In this document: in pieces, positions 27,254-37,639 of the stretch | Layout of the letters: every line of letters starts with the position of its first letter | How positions within the stretch are numbered: the stretch's first letter is position 1 | Origin: an uncultured Ulvibacter sp. | GTDB lineage: Bacteria > Bacteroidota > Bacteroidia > Flavobacteriales > Flavobacteriaceae | Reading direction: 5' to 3' | Assembly (NCBI GenBank): GCA_938041335.1 | Contig: CALIAF010000031.1 | Location: 62,001 to 126,000 of the forward strand | DNA: 64,000 bases | The notes under the pieces: generated by a model | What the model was told of the DNA's origin: nothing | The model's input: the letters and a program-made list of their open reading frames with translations, nothing else | The model's database searches: none | Program-made: the position numbers and the translations under genes

Positions 27254-29572
27254 GTGCAACAGTATTTAGATCAATTAAATGAGGCCCAATTAGCGCCTAC
27301 CATACAGAAAGACGGAGCGATGATTGTGATAGCAGGAGCAGGTTCTGGAAAGACCCGTGTGTTAACCTATCGTATAGCCTATTTGATGTCGTTAGGTGTA
27401 GACCCTTTTAATATCTTGGCCTTAACCTTTACAAACAAGGCAGCACGTGAGATGAAATCGCGAATCACTTCTATAGTAGGAGCGAGCGAAGGTAAGAACT
27501 TATGGATGGGAACTTTTCATAGTATTTTTGCCAAAATTCTTCGTTTTGAAGCAGACAAATTAGGGTATCCAGGAAATTTTACGATTTACGATACGCAAGA
27601 TTCGCAGAGTGTGATTCGTGCTGTAATTAAAGAAATGCAACTGGATAAAGATATCTATAAATACAAGCAGGTTTATTCTCGTATTTCTAGTTACAAAAAC
27701 AGTCTAGTGACCGTAAAAGCATATTTTAATAACCCAGAATTGATGGAAGCAGATGCGATGGCAAAAATGCCGCGTCTGGGAGATATTTATCAGCGTTATG
27801 TGGATAAATGTTTTAAGGCGGGTGCTATGGATTTTGATGATCTGTTATTAAAAACTAATGAGCTTTTAACACGTTTTCCTCAGGTGCTTGCCAAGTATCA
27901 GGATCGTTTTAGATACATACTTGTAGATGAGTATCAAGATACAAACCATAGCCAGTATTTAATAGTAAAAGCGCTGAGTGACAGATTTCAGAACATTTGT
28001 GTCGTAGGGGATGATGCGCAGAGTATTTATGCCTTTAGGGGAGCAAATATTAATAATATTCTTAATTTTCAGAAGGATTATGACGATGTGAAGACCTATC
28101 GATTGGAACAAAATTACCGTTCTACGAAGAACATTGTAAACGCGGCAAACAGTATCATAGAAAAGAATAAAACACGACTTGATAAAGTGGTCTGGACCGC
28201 AAATGATGATGGCGCTAAGATTAAAGTGAATCGTACCATGACGGATGGTGACGAAGGGCGTTTTGTGGCTTCAAGCATTTTTGAGAATGCTATGAATGAT
28301 CAGTTGCCATTTGACAAGTTTGCTATTTTATATCGTACCAATGCCCAGTCACGCGCAATGGAAGATGCCTTGCGTAAAAAAGACATTCCATATCGCATTT
28401 ATGGTGGCCTTAGTTTCTACCAAAGAAAAGAGATTAAAGATGTCATCGCTTATATGCGTTTAGTATTAAACCCAAAAGATGAGGAGGCATTAAAGCGCGT
28501 AATTAACTATCCAGCAAGAGGAATAGGGCAGACCACCGTTGAAAAATTAATTGTAGCTGCAAATCATTATGAGCGCTCCATGTTTGAGGTGATGCAAGTT
28601 TTAGACAAAGTAGACCTTAAAATTAATGCGGGTACACGTGGTAAGCTGCAAGATTTTGTGACGATGATTAAGAGCTTTCAAGTGCTCAATCTTGACTATG
28701 ACGCTTTCATGATAGCAGAGCACATAGCAAAGAAAACCGGGCTTGTCACAGAGCTAAAAAAAGATGGAACTCCAGAAGGCATAGCCCGAATGGAAAATAT
28801 TGAAGAACTGCTTAATGGTATGAGCGATTTTGTTGAAGAACAAAAAGAACTTGCAGATACCAAAGGTTCACTGTCAGAATTTATGGAAGATGTGGCGCTA
28901 GCTACCGATGCAGATAGCGATAAAGGAGAAGAAAATCGTGTGGCCCTAATGACGGTGCATCTAGCAAAAGGCTTAGAATTTCCTTATGTGTATATCGTAG
29001 GGATGGAAGAAGAGTTGTTCCCGAGTGGGATGAGTATGAATACGCGAAGCGAACTGGAAGAAGAACGCCGTTTGTTTTATGTAGCGGTAACCAGAGCAGA
29101 AAAACAAGCTTATTTAACCTATACGCAATCTAGGTATAGATGGGGAAAACTAATAGACGCAGAACCTAGTCGTTTTATTGCTGAGATTGATGACTCGTTC
29201 TTGGAATATTTAACTCCTATGACAGAGCAGCGTTATAGACCTTTAATAGATTCAGATATTTTTGGGGAAGTAGATAAAAGCAAGTTACGCCTTAAAAAAC
29301 CTAAGGCGGGTAACGCACCATCTGGGCCAACAGAAGATCAGTTAAAAAAATTAAGACGCTTGCGTCCCGTAAAAAGTGATTCGTCTAAAGATTTTGATCC
29401 AGCAGCCGCTAACATTAAAGTGGGTTCTTATGTGGAACATGTCCGATTTGGAAAAGGTAGGATTGTTAAAATAGAAGGTGTAGGAGCAGATACAAAAGCA
29501 GAAATCAATTTTTCTAATGGAGGTTTGAAGAAGTTATTGCTGCGTTTTGCTAAGTTGAATGTTCTGGATTAG
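27254..29572 (+). CDS. UvrD/PcrA family DNA helicase
   Basis: A 772-residue superfamily 1 helicase. The N-terminus has NEAQLAPTIQ (Q motif) and the Walker A VIAGAGSGKTRVLTYR. Walker B is ILVDEYQDTN, followed by VVGDDAQSIYAFRGA, FKILYRTNAQSRAMED and the C-terminal MTVHLAKGLEFPYVY and YVAVTRAEKQ. A Tudor-like C-terminus (VEHVRFGKGRIVKIEGVG) is as in PcrA. The GTG start is forced: a stop lies five codons upstream and no ATG precedes the Q motif. A TTTCCGAAG nonamer is just before it. Confidence 0.95.
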   Translation: MQQYLDQLNEAQLAPTIQKDGAMIVIAGAGSGKTRVLTYRIAYLMSLGVDPFNILALTFTNKAAREMKSRITSIVGASEGKNLWMGTFHSIFAKILRFEADKLGYPGNFTIYDTQDSQSVIRAVIKEMQLDKDIYKYKQVYSRISSYKNSLVTVKAYFNNPELMEADAMAKMPRLGDIYQRYVDKCFKAGAMDFDDLLLKTNELLTRFPQVLAKYQDRFRYILVDEYQDTNHSQYLIVKALSDRFQNICVVGDDAQSIYAFRGANINNILNFQKDYDDVKTYRLEQNYRSTKNIVNAANSIIEKNKTRLDKVVWTANDDGAKIKVNRTMTDGDEGRFVASSIFENAMNDQLPFDKFAILYRTNAQSRAMEDALRKKDIPYRIYGGLSFYQRKEIKDVIAYMRLVLNPKDEEALKRVINYPARGIGQTTVEKLIVAANHYERSMFEVMQVLDKVDLKINAGTRGKLQDFVTMIKSFQVLNLDYDAFMIAEHIAKKTGLVTELKKDGTPEGIARMENIEELLNGMSDFVEEQKELADTKGSLSEFMEDVALATDADSDKGEENRVALMTVHLAKGLEFPYVYIVGMEEELFPSGMSMNTRSELEEERRLFYVAVTRAEKQAYLTYTQSRYRWGKLIDAEPSRFIAEIDDSFLEYLTPMTEQRYRPLIDSDIFGEVDKSKLRLKKPKAGNAPSGPTEDQLKKLRRLRPVKSDSSKDFDPAAANIKVGSYVEHVRFGKGRIVKIEGVGADTKAEINFSNGGLKKLLLRFAKLNVLD

Positions 29573-29581
29573 TGAGTGGTT

Positions 29582-29608
29582 AACGGTCAACGGTCAACGG
29601 TCAACGGT
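29582..29608 (+). repeat. Short tandem repeat of AACGGTC
   Basis: Nearly four copies of the 7-base unit AACGGTC in the gap after the helicase gene. Confidence 0.8.
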
Positions 29609-29639
29609 GAATTGTGAGTGGGAGATATAAAGATAACAG

Positions 29640-30194
29640 ATGAGAAGAGCCATATTTAAAAAGATTGCTGAAAAAGAAAATGGAAAATTTCATTTTCAAG
29701 ACTCAGATTTACTTGTGGGCGGGGGAGTACGAAGCCCAAAAGTTATTTATCTGGTCAAGTTTGAATACAAAGATTGTGAGTTCTCGATATTAAATACAAC
29801 AGGAACTTCTTATGAAGGAAACATCACCTGTAAGCTGGCAAAGAATCTGCAGTCTATTGCTTTTGAGATTACTACTATCTCGCATATTGCAAACCTTTTT
29901 TTAAGAAAGAAAAGCAGGCTTAAAGTAAAAGCTGAGAATGAAAATATTTCCTATTTCTTGACACACAATAAAGCCATAAAAGAGTTAAGCGCGATTGCTA
30001 AAAAGGAGAATTATAGCCCTTGGATGGTTTGTGATACAGAAAAACATACCATTGTTTCAAAATACCATTTAGAATTTGATAATTGGACAGAGGTAATTGA
30101 ACCAACCATCAATTTATACAAAGGCCTAATTGATGAATTTGAAAAAAGTATAGCGCATCTAAATCATAGTCAATATCGCAATACGATTAGTTAA
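29640..30194 (+). CDS. Hypothetical protein
   Basis: A 184-residue protein I do not recognise. It has no signal peptide or membrane span. It begins MRRAIFKKIAEKENGKFHF and is basic, with alternating strands such as VIYLVKFEYKDCEFSILNT and a C-terminal charged helix ending in EKSIAHLNHSQYRNTIS. It lies 67 bases after the helicase gene, beyond a small tandem repeat, so cotranscription is possible but unproven. The function is unknown. Confidence 0.5.
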   Translation: MRRAIFKKIAEKENGKFHFQDSDLLVGGGVRSPKVIYLVKFEYKDCEFSILNTTGTSYEGNITCKLAKNLQSIAFEITTISHIANLFLRKKSRLKVKAENENISYFLTHNKAIKELSAIAKKENYSPWMVCDTEKHTIVSKYHLEFDNWTEVIEPTINLYKGLIDEFEKSIAHLNHSQYRNTIS

Positions 30195-30261
30195 TTTGAA
30201 TCTTGAAAATTTCCTCCCGCAGTAAGTACATCTTTAGTTGAAGAAAAAGACTTTAGAAAAA

Positions 30262-31155
30262 TTAATCTATACCTAGATACGTATTGATATAATTACTTAA
30301 TTGTATTTGTGAACTTAGTAAATCTGCATCAGACCAGTCATCGCCATGTCCTCCTTCATAAACGTTAAATACGTGTGTTGTTCCTTGTGCTGTTAATGCT
30401 GCGTCAAGAGATTCCGCTCCAGATAAAGGCACTAAAGGGTCTTGGTCACCATAGAACATTACCGTTGGACTAGACGTGCTAGTCACTAATAATGCTGGGC
30501 TATTTGCCACCGCGAAGTCCGTGCCAGGTGGGTAGGCAGATTCGTCCACCAATAAACTTAAAAGGAATGGAAAATTAGGATTTTCACTATAAAACGGATC
30601 TGTAAAATTTGATGGTCCTACAATATCACCCACAAACTTCACAAGGTCGTCTGTATCATACACATAATCATACATTAAAGATAGATGTGCTCCTGCACTC
30701 GCGCCTATAAGACCAAACTCTGTTTTAATTTGATACTCAGCTGCATTCTCAATAAGATGATCTATAACACCTTGTACATCTAAATATTGGCTTGGAAAAG
30801 CGGTTTGAGTAACCGTTGCTAACTTATAATTCATATTAACAATGGCGTGGTTTGGGTGATTGTTTTGAACAAGCTCAACAAAGGAAGTCATATCTACTTT
30901 ATCACCTTCTATCCAACCACCACCGTGTACTAAAAGTACCACTTTAGTTTTTGTAGAAAGACGTCCTGCGGGCAGATAAAGATCATAAACTTGCTCTACG
31001 CTGTCGCCATAAGAGACATTTAGTTGGGTTGCCGCTGTTAAAGCCGCGACTTCCATCCCCATAGCATCGTCTGTGCTATCATCTGAAGTGTCACATGAGG
31101 TAACAGAAATGCTTAGCACGAGTGATACAAGAAGAAGAAATTTGTTAAAATGCAT
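30262..31155 (-). CDS. Lipoprotein alpha/beta hydrolase (esterase-like)
   Basis: A 297-residue protein with a lipobox Cys21 (SVTSCDTS). It has the alpha/beta hydrolase fold of the BD-FAE/feruloyl esterase type: the oxyanion loop VHGGGWIEGDK, the nucleophile elbow GLIGASAGAHLSLM, an Asp in FYGDQDPLVPL and the catalytic His in VYEGGHGDDWSD. It is probably on the outer membrane, acting on esters of carbohydrates or other small molecules. It stands alone, convergent with the preceding hypothetical gene. Confidence 0.87.
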   Translation of the reverse strand: MHFNKFLLLVSLVLSISVTSCDTSDDSTDDAMGMEVAALTAATQLNVSYGDSVEQVYDLYLPAGRLSTKTKVVLLVHGGGWIEGDKVDMTSFVELVQNNHPNHAIVNMNYKLATVTQTAFPSQYLDVQGVIDHLIENAAEYQIKTEFGLIGASAGAHLSLMYDYVYDTDDLVKFVGDIVGPSNFTDPFYSENPNFPFLLSLLVDESAYPPGTDFAVANSPALLVTSTSSPTVMFYGDQDPLVPLSGAESLDAALTAQGTTHVFNVYEGGHGDDWSDADLLSSQIQLSNYINTYLGID

Positions 31156-31196
31156 ATCGTAGATTTATTAGATAACGCAATAATACCGTCTTTATG

Positions 31197-31204
31197 TATT
31201 TTTG
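31197..31204 (+). promoter_or_regulatory. -7 promoter box for the Sua5-like gene
   Basis: TATTTTTG matches TAnnTTTG about 57 bases before the start codon of the Sua5/TsaC gene. Confidence 0.5.
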
Positions 31205-31261
31205 CAATACTATTTCTGAAATTTTATAGATTGAAGATCCTTTAAATTAATACAAATACTT

Positions 31262-31879
31262 ATGGCAGAATTTATAAAAATATACGAGGACAATCCTAAT
31301 GAGAAGGAAGTAAAACGAGTGGTAGATATCATTAAAAAAGGGGGCTTGGTCATTTACCCCAGTGATACGGTTTACGCATTGGGCTGTGATGTAAATAATA
31401 AAAATGCTTATGAGAGACTTGCTCAAATAAAAGGAGTGAAACCAGAAAAGGCAAACTTTAGTATTGTTTGTGAAGATTTAAGTAACCTTTCAGACTATGT
31501 GAAGCAAATAGATGGCGCGACTTTTAAATTGCTAAAACGTGCTTTACCTGGGCCATATACATTTATACTCCCTAGTAATAACAAATTGACTGGCTATTTC
31601 AAGAAGCAAAAAGAAGTGGGTATTAGAGTGCCAGACAATAGCATTACTCAAGCAATTATTGCAGCACTTGGCAATCCAATGGTGTCTACCTCCATTAAAG
31701 ATGAGGATGAAGTGTTAGAATACACTACAGACCCAGAACTTATTTATGAAAAATGGGAAAAACTAGTAGATGTGGTTGTAGACGGAGGTTATGGAGATAA
31801 CGTGGCATCAACTATTATTGATGTGACTAGCGGCGAGCCAGTGTTAATTAGAGAGGGGAAAGGGAGTTTGGAGATATAA
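31262..31879 (+). CDS. L-threonylcarbamoyladenylate synthase (Sua5/YciO/TsaC family)
   Basis: A 205-residue enzyme of the YrdC/Sua5 fold, probably making threonylcarbamoyl-AMP for t6A modification of tRNAs. The motif KKGGLVIYPSDTVYALGCDVNN, the KGVKPEKANFSIVC stretch, PGPYTFILPS and ASTIIDVTSGEPVLIREG are diagnostic. Length is that of the short TsaC/YciO form, without the Sua5 C-terminal domain. It could be the YciO branch, whose role is less clear. It ends in a strong bidirectional terminator. Confidence 0.9.
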   Translation: MAEFIKIYEDNPNEKEVKRVVDIIKKGGLVIYPSDTVYALGCDVNNKNAYERLAQIKGVKPEKANFSIVCEDLSNLSDYVKQIDGATFKLLKRALPGPYTFILPSNNKLTGYFKKQKEVGIRVPDNSITQAIIAALGNPMVSTSIKDEDEVLEYTTDPELIYEKWEKLVDVVVDGGYGDNVASTIIDVTSGEPVLIREGKGSLEI

Positions 31880-31921
31880 GATGGTCTTGTTTTTATAGAA
31901 CGATGATGATGGAACTAATTA

Positions 31922-31958
31922 AAAAGCCCCTTAGTTCATAACGAACTAAGGGGCTTTT
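31922..31958. terminator. Bidirectional terminator between tsaC-like and OmpA genes
   Basis: A perfect 16-bp stem (AAAAGCCCCTTAGTTC / GAACTAAGGGGCTTTT, 5-base loop) with A residues before and T residues after serves both convergent genes. Confidence 0.92.
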
Positions 31959-31984
31959 AAAATTTAATATTTCAGAAGTAAGGA

Positions 31985-32845
31985 CTATTGCCCTCCGTCT
32001 TCAAGATTTTTCATCTCTGTTTCTATCATTTCATAGAACTGATCGATCTTAGGTAAGATGTAAATTTTTGTTCTTCTATTAGTAGATTTATTTTCTACAC
32101 TAGTGTTAGGTACTAGCGGTACAAACTCACCACGTCCCGCAGCGATTAACTGCGCTGGATTGGCTCCTAAGCTAACTAGCTGTCTTACTACTGCTGTTGA
32201 GCGCTTTGCACTTAGATCCCAGTTGTCAATTAATACTCCACTGCTGTAAGATACGTTATCTGTATGTCCTTCTACCAAAGCTTCAAAGTTTGGCTTCCCG
32301 TTAATCACAGTGGCTACTTTACCTAGAATCTCATTGGCTCTAGAAGATAAGTTATAGCTGCCACTCTGGAATAATACCTTATCACTTAATGAGATAAATA
32401 CCACTCCTTTTTCTACATTAATCTGAATGTCTTGATCATTCATACCAACTTCTTTCTTTAAGCTAGACACAAGTGCTAAAGTCACAGAATCTTTTTTGGT
32501 CAACGCATCTTGTAATCGAGAGATTTTTAGATCGCGCTCTTTTAAGCTTTCTAGCGATCTTTCTAGATTGTCAGCCCCTTTAGTTGTAAGTACGGTTAAA
32601 TCTTTTGAGCTTTCTATCAATTGCTTGTTAGAATCTTTTAAGTCATTTAATCGATCCTGTAAACCTTCTGCTTTTGCTAAGGCAGCAGATCTTTCTGTCA
32701 AACAAGAGTTTAGTTTTACTGTTGCAGTATTTAGTAAATCTTCTGTTTGCTTTTGTTTTGTCTGTAATGCTGCAAATTCTTTTTTAGACACACAAGAGGT
32801 AAGTGTCAATCCTGCGCATAGGGCAATTAATACAAGTTTTTTCAT
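31985..32845 (-). CDS. OmpA-family lipoprotein
   Basis: A 286-residue lipoprotein with Cys18 in LTLTSCVSKK. Its N-terminal coiled coil (about 24-115, many Leu, Lys and Glu) would reach across the periplasm. The C-terminal OmpA/MotB peptidoglycan-binding domain (about 155-265) has ALVEGHTDNVSY, NWDLSAKRSTAVVRQLV and the NRRTKIYILP core. It anchors the outer membrane to peptidoglycan. It is a single-gene unit with a TAnnTTTG box upstream. Confidence 0.9.
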   Translation of the reverse strand: MKKLVLIALCAGLTLTSCVSKKEFAALQTKQKQTEDLLNTATVKLNSCLTERSAALAKAEGLQDRLNDLKDSNKQLIESSKDLTVLTTKGADNLERSLESLKERDLKISRLQDALTKKDSVTLALVSSLKKEVGMNDQDIQINVEKGVVFISLSDKVLFQSGSYNLSSRANEILGKVATVINGKPNFEALVEGHTDNVSYSSGVLIDNWDLSAKRSTAVVRQLVSLGANPAQLIAAGRGEFVPLVPNTSVENKSTNRRTKIYILPKIDQFYEMIETEMKNLEDGGQ

Positions 32846-32877
32846 AATTAGAGATATAGATTGTTATTAATGTTGTT

Positions 32878-32885
32878 CAAAATTA
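32878..32885 (-). promoter_or_regulatory. -7 promoter box for the OmpA-family gene
   Basis: TAATTTTG on the minus strand matches TAnnTTTG and lies 32 bases before the start codon. Confidence 0.5.
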
Positions 32886-32925
32886 TCATTTTTAGCCAAC
32901 TTACGGTCGTATTAACAATACTTTA

Positions 32926-33924
32926 TTACTTGACTAAGTCGGTATAGGAACGTTTCCTTTTTAAAAAGTATTGCCAAACGATACTATTTTGAGAGGCATA
33001 GTCTTTTTGTTTTTTAATGTTTCGTCGTTTTTTGATGCATCCTGGGAGCATCACATAAAAACTAAAATGCGCTTTAAAGACGGCAAAAAAATGTAATGGT
33101 TTCGCCTGCAACAATAACTGTAGTGCTGCGATACCATCTAGTGACATTCTAATAAATAATATAGGTAACACCCTAAAACCAGGTACATTTTTAACCAACA
33201 TTAATAAGGAGTTCCTAAAATTGTAAAATGTTTTTTTAGGGTTTTGCGTGTTAAGCGTAGCGCCACCTAAATGAAACACGGTAGAGCTTCCAATACATTT
33301 TACGGTTTTTCCTAGCCCTTGTAAACGCCAACATAGATCTACTTCTTCTTGATGTGTAAAAAACGTTTCGTCAAAACCACCAGCGGCTTTAAAATCTGTA
33401 TTTCTAATAAACAAACAAGCGCCTGTTGCCCAAAATATAGTTGCAGTATCATCGTACTGCTGTTTGTCTTCTTCTACCGTATTAAATATGCGCCCTCTAC
33501 AAAAAGGATAGCCATAGCGATCTATAAACCCGCCAGCTGCACCAGCATATTCAAAATGAGTTTTCTTTTTATCGTCTCGTATTTTTGGTTGTGCGGCAGC
33601 TAGGTTTTTGTCTTCCTGAAATGCCATAACAACAGGGCTTAACCAGTTTTTTGTCACCGCCACATCACTGTTTAAAAGCACCAAAAGGTCTTCTTCTACA
33701 TCTTGCAAAGCATCATTATATCCCTTTGCGTAACCTCCATTAGTAGCGTTTTTAATAATCTTTACGGTGGGAAACTCACTTGTAATAAAAGCAATCGAAT
33801 CATCTGTAGAAGCATTGTCTGCTACATAAACAGTAGCTTCGTTAGAATAAGCTACTACGCTTGGAAGATAGGTTTTGAGCAAATCTTTACCATTCCAGTT
33901 GAGTATGACCACTGCGGTTTTCAT
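32926..33924 (-). CDS. Family 2 glycosyltransferase
   Basis: A 332-residue GT-A glycosyltransferase. The nucleotide-sugar-binding start TAVVILNWNGKDLLKTYLPS, the metal-binding NSD in LLVLLNSDVAVTKNW, and the acceptor-side motif GFDETFFTHQEEVDLCWRLQ are typical. The C-terminal part (about 225-330) has basic and hydrophobic stretches, perhaps attaching to the membrane. It probably works in polysaccharide or cell-surface glycan synthesis, but no partner gene is nearby. Confidence 0.9.
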   Translation of the reverse strand: MKTAVVILNWNGKDLLKTYLPSVVAYSNEATVYVADNASTDDSIAFITSEFPTVKIIKNATNGGYAKGYNDALQDVEEDLLVLLNSDVAVTKNWLSPVVMAFQEDKNLAAAQPKIRDDKKKTHFEYAGAAGGFIDRYGYPFCRGRIFNTVEEDKQQYDDTATIFWATGACLFIRNTDFKAAGGFDETFFTHQEEVDLCWRLQGLGKTVKCIGSSTVFHLGGATLNTQNPKKTFYNFRNSLLMLVKNVPGFRVLPILFIRMSLDGIAALQLLLQAKPLHFFAVFKAHFSFYVMLPGCIKKRRNIKKQKDYASQNSIVWQYFLKRKRSYTDLVK

Positions 33925-34058
33925 AGCTGCAAATTACGGTCTTTTTTCTGGTTCTATGAATTAACAATACTTTAAAACCTAACAATTAAAAAGTGCTTAT
34001 TTTTGTTATTCCAATTAGTCTGATATTTTAAACTTTTTGGAGTTGAACGATTCAATCT

Positions 34059-35666
34059 ATGCCAACCCAACATATTGCCTACGCCGATACTGGCTATTTT
34101 TCAAAAACCGTTTGCGATTATCTTTCTCAAAAAGATACGTTAAAAGATTTCTACGGAAATTTTCCAAGCTTGGAGAATTTCAAGAACCAGATGGAACAAA
34201 AGTCTAAAAGTTTTTCATTGGCATCCAGAAAAACCCTAGTGCAACAATTGAAACAACAATATAAAGGGGTTGATATTTCTGAAACCACACAAAACAACAT
34301 TGATCTATTAGCAGCAAAGAATACATTTACAATTACTACTGGACATCAACTCAATCTTTTTACAGGACCCTTATACTTTTTGTATAAGATTATTTCTGTG
34401 ATTAACCTTTCAGAAGAATTAAACACAACATATCCTGATCATCATTTTGTTCCCGTGTATTGGATGGCAACAGAGGATCACGATTTTGACGAAATCAATT
34501 ATTTTAATTTTCAAGGTGAAAAAGTGGCCTGGGATAGGCCGTCTGGCGGAGCAGTTGGTGAATTAAGTAATGAAGGACTACAACAAGTTTTTTTAGCGTT
34601 TGAAGGCGCATTAAAATCGAGTTTTGGCTTTAGTGATAATGCAAAACAATTATTAAAACTTTTTAAACAAGCTTATCTTGATCACGGCACACTAACCGAA
34701 GCTACTAGATATCTAGGTAATGCACTTTTTGCAGCCTATGGCCTTGTTATCGTGGATGGAAATGATGCTCAGTTAAAGCGCGCTTTCATACCCTATGCAG
34801 AGAAAGAACTTACAGAAAAATTATCATTTAAAGAGGTATCTGCAACTACAGAGCGTTTAGTGCAAGCGGGGTATAACGAGCAGGTACACCCCAGAGAGAT
34901 TAATCTTTTCTATTTGACAAAAGGAATTAGAGAGCGTATTATTGAGACAGATGGAACATTTGCAATAAATGATACAGAAATCAATTTTACAAAAGAAAAA
35001 ATCTTAGCAGAACTGCAATCGAATCCAGAACGATTTTCTCCAAATGCATTGCTGCGTCCTTTATATCAAGAAGTAATCTTGCCTAATTTGTGTTACACTG
35101 GTGGAGGTGGAGAACTGGCATATTGGTTTCAACTAAAAGATTACTTTAAAAGTGTAGCGATTCCTTTTCCTATACTATTGCTTCGTAATTCTGGACTTTT
35201 AGTCTCAGAAAAAGCGGGGAGTCAATTAGAAAAATTAGACCTCACCATGGGTGAGTTGTTTAAAAAGCAACACGACATGCAAAGAGATTATACAAAGAAA
35301 ATCTCTACTGTTGTTATTGATTTTTCTGAACAACGTGATCATCTTAAAGAGCAGTTTAGGGCGATGTATGATCTGGCCAAACAGACAGATGCCTCTTTTG
35401 TTGGTGCGGTAGGAGCACAAGAAAAAAAGCAATTAAAAGGCTTAGACCATCTAGAAAAACGGTTATTGAAAGCGCAAAAAAGAAAGCACGAAGGTTTACT
35501 TAACAAAGTCACAGCACTACAAGACACGCTATTTCCGAAGCAATCCCTGCAAGAACGTAATACGAACTTCGCGGCTTTTTACTTAGAATACGGTCCAGAT
35601 TTGATAAAAGAGATTAAGAATGAATTGAAACCTTTAGACTTACAATTTTCTGTTATTCATTTATAG
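34059..35666 (+). CDS. bshC: Putative bacillithiol biosynthesis cysteine-adding enzyme
   Basis: A 535-residue protein of the BshC family, which adds cysteine to GlcN-malate in the last step of bacillithiol synthesis. The diagnostic parts are TITTGHQLNLFTGPLYFLYK, VYWMATEDHDFDEINYF, LRPLYQEVILPNLCYTGGGGELAYW and a C-terminal coiled coil (about 385-480). Length is normal. The gene stands alone; bshA and bshB are not in the window, but a bacillithiol transferase lies at 51.4 kb. Confidence 0.93.
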   Translation: MPTQHIAYADTGYFSKTVCDYLSQKDTLKDFYGNFPSLENFKNQMEQKSKSFSLASRKTLVQQLKQQYKGVDISETTQNNIDLLAAKNTFTITTGHQLNLFTGPLYFLYKIISVINLSEELNTTYPDHHFVPVYWMATEDHDFDEINYFNFQGEKVAWDRPSGGAVGELSNEGLQQVFLAFEGALKSSFGFSDNAKQLLKLFKQAYLDHGTLTEATRYLGNALFAAYGLVIVDGNDAQLKRAFIPYAEKELTEKLSFKEVSATTERLVQAGYNEQVHPREINLFYLTKGIRERIIETDGTFAINDTEINFTKEKILAELQSNPERFSPNALLRPLYQEVILPNLCYTGGGGELAYWFQLKDYFKSVAIPFPILLLRNSGLLVSEKAGSQLEKLDLTMGELFKKQHDMQRDYTKKISTVVIDFSEQRDHLKEQFRAMYDLAKQTDASFVGAVGAQEKKQLKGLDHLEKRLLKAQKRKHEGLLNKVTALQDTLFPKQSLQERNTNFAAFYLEYGPDLIKEIKNELKPLDLQFSVIHL

Positions 35667-35869
35667 TTTTTTATCCGTTTGTAATGACATTGTTCTATAC
35701 TATCGTTTTAAAATGGAACTAGCTGACTAGGAGGTGTATAAAAAAGTAAGTCTTTGTTCTTTACTCTTTTGGCGCAGCGATCTTTCCTCTTATTTATAAT
35801 GCTATGGTATTGTTTATTAATTACTGAAAAATTAATGGGAAGCGGCACTACTTAAAACAATAAATAAAT

Positions 35870-35877
35870 TATTTTTG
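35870..35877 (+). promoter_or_regulatory. -7 promoter box 3 bases before guaA
   Basis: TATTTTTG ends only 3 bases before the guaA ATG, so transcription would begin at or next to the start codon. Confidence 0.5.
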
Positions 35878-35880
35878 CCT

Positions 35881-37410
35881 ATGCAAAACAACGTCCTAAT
35901 TCTTGATTTTGGATCACAATATACACAGCTAATTGCTAGACGTGTACGCGAGTTAAACATCTATTGCGAGATCCATCCCTATAACAAAGTTCCTGAAGAT
36001 TTATCCTCATTTAAGGCTGTGGTCTTATCTGGTAGCCCCTCATCTGTAAGAGCAGAAGATGCGCCTACGCCGGACTTATCAAACATTAAAGGAAAATTGC
36101 CGCTTTTAGGGGTGTGTTATGGCGCTCAGTTTATGGCGCATAATTTTGGTGGTGAAGTAGCGCCATCTAACATACGTGAGTATGGTCGTGCAAAGCTCAA
36201 TATGATTAAAGAAGATGAAGCTTTGTTTGATAAAGTGGAACAAGATACGCAGGTATGGATGAGTCATAGTGACACCATCGCGACTTTACCAACTGGAGGA
36301 GTTAGACTTGCAAGTACAGCAGATGTAGCAAATGCGGCCTATAGAATTGACGGTGAAGAAACCTATGCAATACAATTTCATCCAGAAGTTTATCATACGA
36401 CAGATGGCAAACAGATATTAGAAAATTTTCTGGTACACTTAGCAGGAGTAGAGCAAAGCTGGACACCAGGAGCTTTTGTAGAGACTACGGTAGCAGATTT
36501 AAAGAAAAAGATAGGAGATGATAAAGTAGTACTTGGTTTAAGTGGCGGTGTAGATTCGACCGTTGCTGCTATTTTATTACATAAAGCGATAGGGAAGAAC
36601 CTCTATTGCATTTTTGTAAACAATGGATTGCTTCGGAAAAATGAATTTAGTGACGTATTGTTACAATATGAAGATATGGGTCTAAACGTAAAAGGTGTAG
36701 ATTCTTCTGCACGTTTTATGAAAGCACTAGAAGGACTTTCTGATCCTGAAGAAAAACGTAAAGCTATTGGTAATGCATTTATTGAAGTGTTTGATGATGA
36801 AGCAACCGCAATAAAAGATGTGGTGTATCTAGCCCAAGGAACCATCTATCCAGATGTGATAGAGAGTGTTTCTGTAAATGGACCTTCTGTGACTATTAAG
36901 TCGCATCATAATGTAGGTGGCTTGCCAGATTTTATGAAACTTAAAATCGTAGAGCCGCTTAGAATGTTGTTTAAAGATGAGGTGCGCAGAGTAGGAGCTC
37001 AAATGGGTATTGATCCAAAATTATTAGGCAGACATCCTTTCCCTGGGCCAGGACTAGCGATTAGAATTCTTGGCGATATCACTCCAGAAAAAGTACGGAT
37101 CTTACAAGAAGTAGACGCTGTATTTATAGATGGTTTACGTAAATGGGATTTATACGATAAAGTGTGGCAGGCTGGTGCTATTTTATTGCCAGTAAATAGT
37201 GTAGGCGTAATGGGAGATGAACGTACTTATGAGAAGGTAGTAGCGCTAAGAGCAGTAGAAAGCACAGATGGTATGACAGCAGACTGGGTAAATTTACCCT
37301 ACGAATTTTTACAAGAAACCAGTAACCATATAATAAACAGAGTAAAAGGCGTTAATAGAGTAGTATACGATATTAGCAGTAAACCACCCGCAACAATTGA
37401 GTGGGAGTAG
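35881..37410 (+). CDS. guaA: GMP synthase (glutamine-hydrolysing)
   Basis: A 509-residue enzyme that makes GMP from XMP. The N-terminal class I glutaminase has the nucleophile in [13 protein letters not shown] and the FHPEVYHT partner. The ATP-pyrophosphatase domain has [14 protein letters not shown], and the dimerisation domain ends KPPATIEWE. The ATG at [15 protein letters not shown] is the conserved family start; a TTG two codons upstream is not needed. Confidence 0.97.
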   Translation: MQNNVLILDFGSQYTQLIARRVRELNIYCEIHPYNKVPEDLSSFKAVVLSGSPSSVRAEDAPTPDLSNIKGKLPLLGVCYGAQFMAHNFGGEVAPSNIREYGRAKLNMIKEDEALFDKVEQDTQVWMSHSDTIATLPTGGVRLASTADVANAAYRIDGEETYAIQFHPEVYHTTDGKQILENFLVHLAGVEQSWTPGAFVETTVADLKKKIGDDKVVLGLSGGVDSTVAAILLHKAIGKNLYCIFVNNGLLRKNEFSDVLLQYEDMGLNVKGVDSSARFMKALEGLSDPEEKRKAIGNAFIEVFDDEATAIKDVVYLAQGTIYPDVIESVSVNGPSVTIKSHHNVGGLPDFMKLKIVEPLRMLFKDEVRRVGAQMGIDPKLLGRHPFPGPGLAIRILGDITPEKVRILQEVDAVFIDGLRKWDLYDKVWQAGAILLPVNSVGVMGDERTYEKVVALRAVESTDGMTADWVNLPYEFLQETSNHIINRVKGVNRVVYDISSKPPATIEWE

Positions 37411-37639
37411 AAGGGAGTTTGATGTTGAGAGTAGGATTAAGGAGAATGCAGTTGAGCGTATTTTTTTATTAAATGAATGGTGTGCTTGAAAGTTTTTAGT
37501 GAGAAAATTTATTTTTACCTAATACCTAATACCTTACTACTGCGAGTATCGCCAATTCAGACTGATAACGGAAAACTTATTTAACACTTGGTACAGTACT
37601 TGTTTTATAAAGAGAAATTGATTTTTACAATTAAAAGAT

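Noticed and set aside
35875-35880. TTG as the guaA start
   Set aside because: It adds two residues before the conserved start and overlaps the promoter box.
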